A stretch of DNA of 64,000 nt, taken from assembly GCA_025055235.1 (NCBI GenBank), contig JANWYN010000040.1, positions 29,011-93,010 of the forward strand. Reading direction: 5' to 3'. A program made the position numbers and the translations under genes. This stretch comes from Candidatus Roseilinea sp. GTDB taxonomy: Bacteria > Chloroflexota > Anaerolineae > J036 > Brachytrichaceae. This document shows, in pieces, positions 37,015 to 45,018 of this stretch; within the stretch, counting starts at the first letter, position 1, and each line of letters starts with the position of its first letter. The notes below the pieces were generated by a model. It had not been told where the DNA came from and made no database searches. It was given only the letters and a program-made list of their open reading frames with translations.

Positions 37015-39750
37015 TCACCGCAACACGATCGGCAAATGCTCGCGATACACCACCGTGCGCGGGTCAATCATGGCCTGCACGGAGTAACCGTCATACCACC
37101 CTTGCGCGTTGCCGGCAGCGTCCACCGCGCGCACGCGGAACTCGTAGGTGCTGCCGGGATTGCCGATGAAGATTGTGTGCGTCTCGCGCAGGCCGGTCGC
37201 TATCGTGATCCACGGGCTATCGCCGATCGGCTGAAACTCGACCAGCGGCGCGACGGTGGTCATGACGACCACCTCCGTCAACACCACCGGCGCCGTGATC
37301 TCTTCCGTGCCCGATAGGATCAGCTCATAGGCGATGCGCGGCACGGCCACCTCTTCCATCGTGACCGTATAGCTGGTGCGCGCGCGCACGATCTCGCGCG
37401 CCTGCACATCGTAAGTCAAGCCCTCACTTGAGTCGCGCGGCATGTCTTTGCCGGTCCAGCGCAAGTACACCACCGGAAGATTGCCCAGCGCCTGAGGTGC
37501 GACGCCCTTCACCGGGTAAGCTGCCGGCGGCGCCTGCGCCTCGGGCGCGCCAACAGCCAGCGCGACGCTCTCCACGATCAGGTTGCCGTTCGCGTCGGTG
37601 ATCAACCGGTAGGCGTCCACCGGCGTGCTGGCTGTGGCGCTGAGCATCGCGCTCAGGCTGATGGCCGTCGTCGCGTCGAGCATCTGCGCCCACGGCGGCG
37701 TGCGATCCACCAGGATTTCGCGCGGCGGCGTAGCGTCGCTGTTGGCCGTGCCGTCGCTCGCCACCACGCTCCACAGGTAGCGCCCGTCCGCCGGCAGCGT
37801 CACCGTCCACTGCGTCTCCGTGATCCAGCCGCTGGTCGTGCGCCAGCCATCGCTCTCGCGCCACACCGTGACGAAGAACCGGCGCGGCTTCTCGCCTGCG
37901 ATGTCGTCGGCGTCGCCGGCGTCGGCCCAGCGCAAGGTCGCCGTGGGCGATGCGCTCCAGCGCGCCGGCTCCTCCGGCACGATGGGCGCGTTGGGCGGCA
38001 AATTGCCCAGGCGGATTTGCGCGTTGCCGCCGCGGTTGACGTACTCGATGTCCACGCGGTGCAGGCCGGCAGTCACGCGCACGTCCTTGTCGTGGGCGAT
38101 ATACAGGTTTGAATCCGCGTCCCAAGCATCAATCTCCAGTTTGCCGTCCACCCACAGCCGCACGCCACCCACTGCCTCGATGCGGAAAGGATAGACGCCC
38201 TCGCTCAGCGCCAGGTAGCGCGTCCAGCGCACCGAGAAATCGCGCGCGCCCATGTTGGCCGCCGGGGCAGCGCCGTTCCAGCGGAAGTTCAGCGTCGAAT
38301 CGGCCTTGACCAGCGAGGCCGGCGGGGAGAGCAGCGTGTTGTTGAAATACTGGCCGATCCACGCGCTCATCACCGAAGGCAGAATCTCATCCGGGCCGTA
38401 GTGCATCAGCGCGATCGGCGAAGTCTCGTGCACATGCGCGGGATTCAGCCGCAGCGCTTCGAAGGTCTGCACATCGGGGATAGTGCGGCGCTGGCCGTTG
38501 ATGACGAGCGCTGCCGGCCCGCCCTCCTCGGAGCGGACGACCAGCGGGGCACGCCACACGAACTTCAGCGCGTCGGCCCACACTTTGCGCAGCGGGTTGT
38601 CGCCGGTGTGATTGCCCAGCAGGACATGGCCGGCCTCGCCGTGCACGAAGGGATAGGCGCCCAGCGGCATCCAGCCCGGTCGGGCTTTGTTCTGCGAGCG
38701 GCGCACCAGGCTCATGCCCTCGGCGTGCACGATGCGATAGGTCGCCACCGGCACCGCGCTGTCGTCGGTATCTTCGCGCGGCACCCAGGCCGACACCTCC
38801 CAGATGCCGTCGAAGGGCAAGTTCGGCGTCCAGCGGGCGATGGCGGTGTCGTCGCCGGGGCCGAGGTTGGACGGATCGGTCGTGACCGCGAAGCGGGATT
38901 CGCCGGCGAAGCCGACCGGATAGGCAATCCACTCGCCCTGAGCCGCGAAGCCGGGATCGGCGTCGTTCACGATGACCTCGACGCTGAGGGACGGGCCGCC
39001 GCCGACTTCTAGCGCCTCGGTCGCGCCGCGCGGGACGACGGTGACGATGGCGAACTCGCCGTAGCCCATACCCCATTCCAGCTCGGTATCGGGCTTGTTG
39101 AGCAGGTTCGGGCGCACGATCATCACCCGCCGGCCGTTGGTCGCGTCGTAGCCGATGATCGTGCCGGCGTGGCTGCCCCACGGCGATGTGCCGAACGCGC
39201 CGATGACCGGCCGGCCGGCGTCAATCTGCTCGACGATCTGTTCGAACTCCGGCGCGTAGATCGCCCTGACGCTGAACTGGTAGCCGCGCTCGCGCACGAA
39301 CCAATCGAATCCCTTGGCGACGTCGGCGGCATCGTAGCCGCTATCGCTGATCTTGCCGTCGTCGTCCACGTTGTTGTAGCAGAACAGGTTGGGGAAGAGA
39401 TCGCGCAGGCGCTGCAAGGTGGCGTTCTCGTTGCCGTCCCACAGCGCCGGATAGCCGCGCGCAGCCCAGTACTTGAGCAAGGTAGCCGAGGCGACGGTGA
39501 AACAACCCGGCCAGCAACCGTCGTTGTCGCATGCGCACTGCCAGACGTTGCTGGCTCTCGGGACAATGTCGTCGGGCACGCCGCTCAGGACGACGCGCCG
39601 CTCCTGGAGCAAAGGCCGGCGCGCCGAAGCCGGCGGATCGGACGCCGCGAAGAGGGCGGCCGGCGCAGCGACACCTGAGATGGCGACGGCGAAGCACACG
39701 CACAACGCGATGCGCAAGATCGCACGCACGACAGCACGCCCCTCGCTCAT
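37015..39750 (-). CDS. Secreted C39-like cysteine peptidase with PA14 and beta domains
   Basis: This 911-residue protein starts with a signal peptide (ILRIALCVCFAVAISGVAA). Residues ~60-230 form a papain-like C39 domain: a cysteine-rich DGCWPGCFTVASATLLKYW with the likely nucleophile Cys, SHAGTIIGYD with the likely His, and VRPN after it. A golvesin/carbohydrate-type domain follows, then a PA14 domain (IGQYFNNTLLSPPAS...FRIEAVGGVRLWVDGK) suited to glycan binding, then a fibronectin-like region. The C-terminus ends in HLPIVLR, a motif common at the end of exported Chloroflexota proteins. ATG 39750 gives the signal peptide; the open frame continues ~140 codons upstream through repeat B without meaning. 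Confidence 0.82.
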   Translation of the reverse strand: MSEGRAVVRAILRIALCVCFAVAISGVAAPAALFAASDPPASARRPLLQERRVVLSGVPDDIVPRASNVWQCACDNDGCWPGCFTVASATLLKYWAARGYPALWDGNENATLQRLRDLFPNLFCYNNVDDDGKISDSGYDAADVAKGFDWFVRERGYQFSVRAIYAPEFEQIVEQIDAGRPVIGAFGTSPWGSHAGTIIGYDATNGRRVMIVRPNLLNKPDTELEWGMGYGEFAIVTVVPRGATEALEVGGGPSLSVEVIVNDADPGFAAQGEWIAYPVGFAGESRFAVTTDPSNLGPGDDTAIARWTPNLPFDGIWEVSAWVPREDTDDSAVPVATYRIVHAEGMSLVRRSQNKARPGWMPLGAYPFVHGEAGHVLLGNHTGDNPLRKVWADALKFVWRAPLVVRSEEGGPAALVINGQRRTIPDVQTFEALRLNPAHVHETSPIALMHYGPDEILPSVMSAWIGQYFNNTLLSPPASLVKADSTLNFRWNGAAPAANMGARDFSVRWTRYLALSEGVYPFRIEAVGGVRLWVDGKLEIDAWDADSNLYIAHDKDVRVTAGLHRVDIEYVNRGGNAQIRLGNLPPNAPIVPEEPARWSASPTATLRWADAGDADDIAGEKPRRFFVTVWRESDGWRTTSGWITETQWTVTLPADGRYLWSVVASDGTANSDATPPREILVDRTPPWAQMLDATTAISLSAMLSATASTPVDAYRLITDANGNLIVESVALAVGAPEAQAPPAAYPVKGVAPQALGNLPVVYLRWTGKDMPRDSSEGLTYDVQAREIVRARTSYTVTMEEVAVPRIAYELILSGTEEITAPVVLTEVVVMTTVAPLVEFQPIGDSPWITIATGLRETHTIFIGNPGSTYEFRVRAVDAAGNAQGWYDGYSVQAMIDPRTVVYREHLPIVLR

Positions 39751-39797
39751 GACGGGCGAATTATAGGCCGCCGACCACGAGTGTATCCCTGCTGAGG

Positions 39798-39921
39798 GCA
39801 AAATGCCCGGCGATTGAAGTCGCGGGCAATTTGCGGCAAAGCCGGCCGTGCGCCGGCTTTGCCATGCGTTGCGCGCGGACTCATCCGCCGCGCAAATCGT
39901 AATGCCCTCATTAGAAGATGC
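39798..39921. repeat. Dispersed repeat family B, copy 2
   Basis: It is a direct copy of 34552-34680 and fills the gap between the divergent C39/PA14 gene and the coiled-coil membrane-protein gene. It carries the same AAAGCCGGC/GCCGGCTTT hairpin. Confidence 0.8.
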
Positions 39922-39954
39922 CTCCGACCACCTTCTGCTGTCCGGCCGGCCTAC

Positions 39955-39960
39955 TACAAT
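39955..39960 (+). promoter_or_regulatory. -10 hexamer of the coiled-coil membrane-protein gene
   Basis: TACAAT lies 9 bases before the ATG at 39970, again an arrangement close to leaderless. Confidence 0.45.
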
Positions 39961-39969
39961 CCAGGCGAC

Positions 39970-40767
39970 ATGAACACATCCTCCAAACTCAGGCGCTTCC
40001 TGCGGGAGACGACGCCCTTGTTCGCGGTGATGCTCTTCCTGGCCATGATCAACGCCGTCACCAGCCCGGAATTCCCGTGGGCGATCTTCCCGATCGGCGC
40101 GATGATGATCGCGGTGCTGGTCACCGCATCCAAAATCTTTCTCGCCGATGAGGGCGCAGATGACGCGGCAGGTCAAGCGTTACGAGGCCGAGAGGCAGCG
40201 CGCGTTGCGCATCGCTCGGAGACGTCGGCGCGCCTCGCGCAGGCGCAAGCTTACAAGCGGCAGATAGACGCGCTGGTGAACGCGACCGGCGACCCGCTGC
40301 GCAAAGACAAGCTGCGCGAACTGTCCGACCAGGTCGCCATCTGGGTGAAGGAGGTCGAAGCGATGGCGCGCCGCATCGAAGAATTCAAGCACAACGAGGT
40401 CATCCAGAACGACCTGGTGGCCGTGCCGCAGGCGATCAAGAAACTGACCGCACAATTGGCAACGGAGACCGATCCAAACGTCCGCGCCAGCATCGAACGC
40501 ACGCTGGCCGCGCGTGCCGACCAGATGCAATCGCTGCAGAAGCTGCAAAGCCTCACCCGCCAAGCCGAGGTGCAACTGGAGAACACCGTCGCTGCGCTCG
40601 GCGCGATCTACTCGCAGGTGCTGGCCATGCAATCCACCGACCGGGCGGCCGACTACGGCCACCTTACCGCCGAGGTGAACGAGCAATCGCGCATGCTTAA
40701 GGACCAGCTTGAAGCCTTGGAGGAAGTGAAGCTCGACCGGCGCCAGGCGAACCTGTCGAACTCGTAG
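39970..40767 (+). CDS. Two-helix membrane protein with a long coiled coil
   Basis: This 265-residue protein has two N-terminal membrane helices (FAVMLFLAMINAV and WAIFPIGAMMIAVLVTA) like 2TM-domain proteins. About 190 residues of charged heptad-rich helix follow, starting near residue 85. I do not recognise a specific family. The layout (short membrane hairpin, then coiled coil) suits a scaffold or a protein that senses or braces the membrane. It stands alone between two divergent or convergent neighbours. Confidence 0.72.
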   Translation: MNTSSKLRRFLRETTPLFAVMLFLAMINAVTSPEFPWAIFPIGAMMIAVLVTASKIFLADEGADDAAGQALRGREAARVAHRSETSARLAQAQAYKRQIDALVNATGDPLRKDKLRELSDQVAIWVKEVEAMARRIEEFKHNEVIQNDLVAVPQAIKKLTAQLATETDPNVRASIERTLAARADQMQSLQKLQSLTRQAEVQLENTVAALGAIYSQVLAMQSTDRAADYGHLTAEVNEQSRMLKDQLEALEEVKLDRRQANLSNS

Positions 40768-40776
40768 GGCGTGTTG

Positions 40777-40826
40777 TGTCGTGAGTCTTGCGTCCTGAGT
40801 CCTGCGTCTTGCGTCCTGCGTCCTTT
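40777..40826. repeat. Heptamer repeat before the clpP terminator
   Basis: Units read GTCGTGA, GTCTTGC, GTCCTGA, GTCCTGC, GTCTTGC, GTCCTGC, GTCCTTT. It is intergenic, and the family matches the 5' tract in the membrane glycosyltransferase gene. Confidence 0.85.
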
Positions 40827-40844
40827 ACGCGCGGCGCAAATAAA

Positions 40845-40877
40845 AAGAGCCGGCTTCCTCCCTAGGAACCGGCTCTT
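40845..40877 (-). terminator. Intrinsic terminator of clpP
   Basis: AAGAGCCGG (40845-40853) pairs with CCGGCTCTT (40869-40877). On the minus strand the stem runs into TTTTTATTT, a good T tract. It lies 12 bases after the clpP stop and could also work in the other direction for the coiled-coil gene. Confidence 0.88.
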
Positions 40878-40889
40878 CGTTCGCGCAGG

Positions 40890-41591
40890 TCAGACCTTAT
40901 GAACCTGATCGGCCACCGGCAGCGCTTCCATCTTTGCTTGGTTTGCCTGGCCGAGCAACGCCATTTTGTTGGGGTTGAGTTCGGCGATCGCGTCAATCAC
41001 GCCCAGCGCTTTGGCTTGCTCCGGTGTGAAATACACATCGCGGTCGGTGTAACGGATCACCTGTTCCTCGGTCATGTTGGTGTGGCGCATGATGATCTTG
41101 TTGATGGTGTCCTTGATGCGCAGGATCTCGCGGGCCTGGATCTCGATGTCGGACGCCTGGCCCTGCGCACCGCCGATCGGCTGGTGCATGTGGATGGTGG
41201 CGTTGGGCAACGCGTAGCGCTTGCCTTTGGTGCCGGCCAGCAGCAACAGCGTGCCGAAGCTGGCGGTTAGGCCGACGGCGAACGTGGCCACCGGCGCCGA
41301 GATCATCTGCATCGTGTCGTAGATGGCCATGCCGGCGTAGACCGAGCCGCCCGGTGAGTTGATGAAGAACTGGATGTCCTTCTCGCTGTCCTCGCGCTCC
41401 AGGAAGAGCAACTGCGCCACGATCAGGTTGGCCACCTGGTCGTTGATCGGCGTGCCGAGGAAGACGATGCGCTCCTTCAGCAGCAGCGAGTAGATGTCAT
41501 ATGCGCGCTCGACGCGCCCGTTGGTCTCGATCACCATCGGGATGACATTCTTGATCGCGTCGAACTGCGCCTGCGAATAGACCGGAATCAT
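40890..41591 (-). CDS. clpP: ATP-dependent Clp protease proteolytic subunit
   Basis: ClpP forms the barrel peptidase fed by Clp ATPases. The 233-residue protein has the catalytic Ser in [14 protein letters not shown] (usually GQAASMG), the His in [16 protein letters not shown] and the Asp in [21 protein letters not shown]-terminal length and the absence of a propeptide-like stretch are normal. Phe after the Ser and Thr in the Ser loop make it a divergent variant. It follows trigger factor by ~144 bases on the same strand, the common tig-clpP order, and ends at a strong terminator. Confidence 0.95.
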   Translation of the reverse strand: MIPVYSQAQFDAIKNVIPMVIETNGRVERAYDIYSLLLKERIVFLGTPINDQVANLIVAQLLFLEREDSEKDIQFFINSPGGSVYAGMAIYDTMQMISAPVATFAVGLTASFGTLLLLAGTKGKRYALPNATIHMHQPIGGAQGQASDIEIQAREILRIKDTINKIIMRHTNMTEEQVIRYTDRDVYFTPEQAKALGVIDAIAELNPNKMALLGQANQAKMEALPVADQVHKV

Positions 41592-41735
41592 GGATTTACC
41601 CTCGTCGCGACCACCCGCAGCCGTCGCCGCGATATATTTTTGGGCGACGCGCTCCGGACGGATGGACTCGCATTAACACTCCTCTCGTACTTGATCCTGA
41701 ATTACTATCACGCCATCGTTAACCGAATATTTGCG

Positions 41736-43085
41736 TCAGGTGACCGCCGGCGCAGCCTCCGGCTCGGCCGGCTGGCCGGACGGTTCAGCCACTGACAGTT
41801 CGCCCTTGGCGATCCGCACCATTCGGTCGAGCACTTTGCTGGAGAGAATGTTGTTCCTGATGGCGCTGCGCGTATCGGCCTGGGCCAGCACCCTGCGCAC
41901 TTCGGACTGGCGGCTGCCGTAGCGCCGGGCGGTCAGCTCGACCTCGGCGGCGATCTCCTCTTCGCTCACGTTCAAGCCCTCGACGCGCGACAGCTCGCGC
42001 ATTACCAAGCCGCGCCGGCTGCGCTGCTCGGCGATCGGCCGCAGCTCCTCGCGCACCTGCTGTTCGGTCTTGCCCTGCACCTTCAGCCATTCTTCGAACG
42101 GCAGCCCCTCAGTCTCGCGAACGTCGTCTTTGAAGTCCTGTAGCAGATCGTCCAGCCGATCTTCGACGAAGGCGGGCGGATAGTGCACCTCGGCCAGCGC
42201 GGTGAACGCATCGAGTGCCTGCATGGCGAATTCCTGATCGGCCTGCCGTTGCTTGTATTCGGTCAACCGCCGGCGCAAGTCCTCGCGCAGCTCGGCCAGG
42301 GTCGAGAAGGCGCTGGCCGTCTGGGCGAGTTCGTCGTTGATGTCGGGCAGCGTCCGGCTGCTCACCCGCTGCACGTCAATCGAAACGTCGAGCTGTTTCC
42401 CGCGCAGCTCCTCCTCGTCGAAGTCGTCCGGCAGGGTCAGCGTCGCATCCTTGTGTTCGCCGGCGCTCATCCCCACAATCAGGGCCGACAATCCCGGCAG
42501 GGCTTCGCGATCGGGGTCGAGCACCATGCCGCGCCGGGGCTGGAAGCGAAGCACCTCCTCGCCGCTGCCTTGCCGCTTGCCCACCACGCGCACGTCCACC
42601 AAGTCGCCCATCTCTGCCGGCCGTTCGGCCAACTGCACGATGGCGTTCTCCTCGCGGATGAACTGGAGCTGCTGCTCGATTTCCTCTTCGGTGACGACGA
42701 CCGATGGCACCGGTAGGCGAATGGATTTGTAATCCTTCAAGTCCACCTTCGGTTCGAGTGGCACGCGCGCGATCAACTGATAGGGCGACTGCTTCACCTC
42801 CTCGATCTGGCCGGGGCCGTAGGGATCTATGCCGGCCTCGTCCAGTGCCTTCGGATACACCTCGCGGGCGACGCGATCCACGACCTCGGCATCGAAGACA
42901 TCTTGGCCGCCGACGGCGCGGATGACGGCTGCCATCGGCGCATGGCCGGGGCGGAAGCCGGGGATGCGGACTTGTTTGGACAACTCGCGCGCCACATCGC
43001 GACGCGCCCTGTTCACAACATCGTCGTCTACGGTGATAGTCAGGCGCACTTCGTGCGTATCGAGGGTCTCAACTTGGAAGTTCAT
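41736..43085 (-). CDS. tig: Trigger factor chaperone
   Basis: Trigger factor binds the ribosome exit and shelters new chains. The 449-residue protein has the N-terminal ribosome-binding domain with the signature GFRPGHAP (usually GFRxGKxP). A middle PPIase-like domain (GDLVDVRVVGKRQGSG) and a helical C-terminal arm follow. The Lys of the signature is replaced by His. ATG 43085 gives the normal N-terminus MNFQVETLDTHEVRL; the longer open frame runs into tRNA-Leu. The start codon lies only 13 bases after the 3' end of tRNA-Leu, so the mRNA may be released by tRNA processing. Confidence 0.95.
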   Translation of the reverse strand: MNFQVETLDTHEVRLTITVDDDVVNRARRDVARELSKQVRIPGFRPGHAPMAAVIRAVGGQDVFDAEVVDRVAREVYPKALDEAGIDPYGPGQIEEVKQSPYQLIARVPLEPKVDLKDYKSIRLPVPSVVVTEEEIEQQLQFIREENAIVQLAERPAEMGDLVDVRVVGKRQGSGEEVLRFQPRRGMVLDPDREALPGLSALIVGMSAGEHKDATLTLPDDFDEEELRGKQLDVSIDVQRVSSRTLPDINDELAQTASAFSTLAELREDLRRRLTEYKQRQADQEFAMQALDAFTALAEVHYPPAFVEDRLDDLLQDFKDDVRETEGLPFEEWLKVQGKTEQQVREELRPIAEQRSRRGLVMRELSRVEGLNVSEEEIAAEVELTARRYGSRQSEVRRVLAQADTRSAIRNNILSSKVLDRMVRIAKGELSVAEPSGQPAEPEAAPAVT

Positions 43086-43098
43086 GGTTTTGATCCGA

Positions 43099-43180
43099 TG
43101 GGGACGGTGGGACTCGAACCCACACGCCTTGCGGCACATGATCCTAAGTCATGCGCGTCTGCCAGTTCCGCCACGTCCCC
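43099..43180 (-). tRNA. tRNA-Leu (anticodon TAG)
   Basis: The 82-base molecule folds on the minus strand. Acceptor GGGGACG pairs with CGTCCCC, the anticodon stem CATGA/TCATG encloses CTTAGGA (anticodon TAG), and the long variable arm TGCCGCAAGGCG is typical of Leu. The T arm is GTGGGTTCGAGTCCCAC, the discriminator is A, and no CCA is encoded. It sits directly before tig. Confidence 0.95.
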
Positions 43181-43330
43181 GCACGTGAATGGGGTGCATT
43201 CGCGTCAGCGGTGAGCGGCTCGGCGCTCCTGGCACGCAACACGACCGGCCGGTCCGCGTGCGCCTTGCTCTGGCGAACGCGCCCACGTCACTGTGCCTAA
43301 AGGCGACAAGATTATACTAAGCCAATAAAT

Positions 43331-43390
43331 GATTGACGCGCTGTAGGGCGCGCTCTGAGTGGCCCGCATGGGCTACCGCAGTGCGCCAGC
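43331..43390. repeat. Dispersed repeat family C, copy near 43.3 kb
   Basis: About 48 bases around GCGCTGTAGGGCGCGCTCTG and GGCCCGCATGGGCTACCGCA are an inverted, nearly identical copy of part of 47929-48066. The rest of the ~295-base gap between tRNA-Leu and the next gene holds a TGCATTCGC block near 43192 and the palindrome at 43431. Confidence 0.75.
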
Positions 43391-43430
43391 AGGGAACGCT
43401 GCGGAGAGCATTCCCATTTATCTTCGCATA

Positions 43431-43463
43431 ACGGGTCAGATCGCTCGGAGCGATCTGACCCGT
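43431..43463. repeat. 33-base near-perfect palindrome upstream of the 124-residue gene
   Basis: ACGGGTCAGATCGCTC (43431-43446) is the exact reverse complement of 43448-43463, with one unpaired central G. It ends 17 bases before an ATG. It could be a binding site, a cruciform or the end of a REP-type element; the GATCGCTC core is also seen in the hairpin behind serA. Confidence 0.7.
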
Positions 43464-43480
43464 CCGACCGATCTTCGAGT

Positions 43481-43855
43481 ATGAGCAAAACGAGATTGTG
43501 GCTGGAGCGCATCGGGGTGGGCGTCATCGCCTTCTTGTCGTTGTCGGCGCCCTTCGTGTTCGGGTTCGTGTACTACCTTGGCGTGACGGACGGCATTGAC
43601 ATCAACGCCGGCGACCCGCTGCGCGAATCGCGCATCTGGATGATCTACGAGCCGCGCGGACCGGCAGGCATCGGCTGGCTTTACACCGCCCCGACCGACA
43701 GCCCGCAGCCGGGCGTGCAATGCGCCCGGTCACAACTGACCGTGTTGAGCTGGAGCGGTGGCCCGCTGCTCGATACCAGCGCCAAGTATTGCCGCTGCTA
43801 CGAGCCGGCGCCGGGCAACCGCCTCAAAGAATCGGCTGTGACCTGCCGCGAATGA
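43481..43855 (+). CDS. Small membrane-anchored protein of unknown function
   Basis: This 124-residue protein has one membrane helix (about residues 10-33) and a small outward domain with four cysteines near the end (VQCARS, YCRCYEP, VTCRE) that could form disulfides. No family is recognised. Its stop overlaps the start of the histidine phosphatase gene (ATGA at 43852), so the two are coupled. Confidence 0.65.
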   Translation: MSKTRLWLERIGVGVIAFLSLSAPFVFGFVYYLGVTDGIDINAGDPLRESRIWMIYEPRGPAGIGWLYTAPTDSPQPGVQCARSQLTVLSWSGGPLLDTSAKYCRCYEPAPGNRLKESAVTCRE

Positions 43856-44403
43856 ACGACGCACAACGTGACGCGATGCTGAAGGAGCTCTATCTCATTC
43901 GCCACGCCCAGCCGCAGCCAAACACCGGCCTGGCCTACGATCGTGCCCCCGGCCCGCCGCTCTCCGAAGCCGGGCGCGAGGAGGCGCGGGCGACCGGCTT
44001 GTATCTCTCACAGTGTGGCCTGGAGCAGTTGTTCGTCTCGCCGCTGGACCGCACCCAGGAGACGGCGCGCTTGATCGCCGAACACACGCAAGCGCCGATC
44101 CAAATTGAAGAAGCGCTGGCCGAGCACCGCAGCGACGAAACGTTCGAGAGCGTCAGGGCCCGTGTGCAGGATTTGCTGGCGCGCATCGAGAAGGATTCGT
44201 TCACGCGCGTGGGGCTCGTCACCCATGGCTCGCCGACCAAGGCGCTGCTGCAAATTCTGTCGAACGGCACGCTCGACCTATCCAAGTTCGTCTTCGACAA
44301 CGGCAATCACGCGCCGACGGCCGGCGTGTGGCGCGCAGAGCGCACCGACGACGGCTGGCGCTTGGAATTGGTCTTCATGCCGGCGATGGCGCGAGTCGGC
44401 TGA
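43852..44403 (+). CDS. Histidine phosphatase-family protein
   Basis: This 183-residue protein belongs to the phosphoglycerate-mutase-like superfamily. The phosphate-accepting His lies in YLIRHAQPQ, the arginine pair lies in SPLDRTQETA, and the second His lies in LVTHGSP. Small members of this type act as phosphatases on sugars, cofactors or nucleotides. The ATGA start overlaps the preceding stop. A longer frame upstream is only a shadow of the 124-residue gene. Confidence 0.88.
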   Translation: MNDAQRDAMLKELYLIRHAQPQPNTGLAYDRAPGPPLSEAGREEARATGLYLSQCGLEQLFVSPLDRTQETARLIAEHTQAPIQIEEALAEHRSDETFESVRARVQDLLARIEKDSFTRVGLVTHGSPTKALLQILSNGTLDLSKFVFDNGNHAPTAGVWRAERTDDGWRLELVFMPAMARVG

Positions 44404-44469
44404 CCGCGGCCTCGCGCAGACAGGCTCCCGCCTTCCGCCGATTTGCGCTCGGGAGGTGAGTTCGCACGT

Positions 44470-45018
44470 ATGCGAGTCAACACCGGCAGCGCCAAAGGGC
44501 GCAAGCTCAAGTCCTTACCCGGCGATGCCATCCGCCCCATCACCGACCGCGCCAAGCAGGCCATCTTCAACATCCTGATGGACGACGTGCGCGGCTCGCG
44601 CTGGCTGGACCTGTTCGCCGGCACCGGCGCCGTGGCGATCGAAGCGCTCAGCCGCGGCGCGGAACACGCCACGCTCATTGACATCGCGCCGGAGGCCATC
44701 AAACTCATTCGCGAAAACCTGCGCATCACCAACCTCGAATCCAAAGCCCGCGTGATCCGGCAGGACGCGTTCGACTACCTGCAAGCCAGGCCCAACGCGC
44801 GCTACGACTACATCTTCGTCGCCCCACCACAGTATCAGGGGCTGTGGTCGCGGGCGTTGATTGCGATTGACGAGAACATCGGCTGGCTGAGCGATGCCGG
44901 CACGGTGATTGTTCAGCTCGACCCGAAGGAGTACTTCCCGATCAAGCTCGATCACCTCGAACTGGGCGACCAGCGGCGCTACGGCAAGACGATGTTGTTG
45001 TTCTACGATCGAATCTAG
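44470..45018 (+). CDS. rsmD: 16S rRNA (guanine966-N2)-methyltransferase RsmD
   Basis: This 182-residue enzyme methylates G966 of 16S rRNA with SAM. TGSAKGRKLKS and PITDRAKQAIFNIL are the N-terminal RsmD signature, and LDLFAGTGAVAIEALSRGA is motif I. Motif IV is APPQY instead of the usual DPPY/F, so the first acidic residue is Ala and a Gln is inserted. ATG 44470 is chosen because a GGAGG-type site is near it and the upstream part has no homology. It is convergent with the phosphodiester glycosidase gene, which overlaps its 3' end by 4 bases. Confidence 0.88.
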   Translation: MRVNTGSAKGRKLKSLPGDAIRPITDRAKQAIFNILMDDVRGSRWLDLFAGTGAVAIEALSRGAEHATLIDIAPEAIKLIRENLRITNLESKARVIRQDAFDYLQARPNARYDYIFVAPPQYQGLWSRALIAIDENIGWLSDAGTVIVQLDPKEYFPIKLDHLELGDQRRYGKTMLLFYDRI

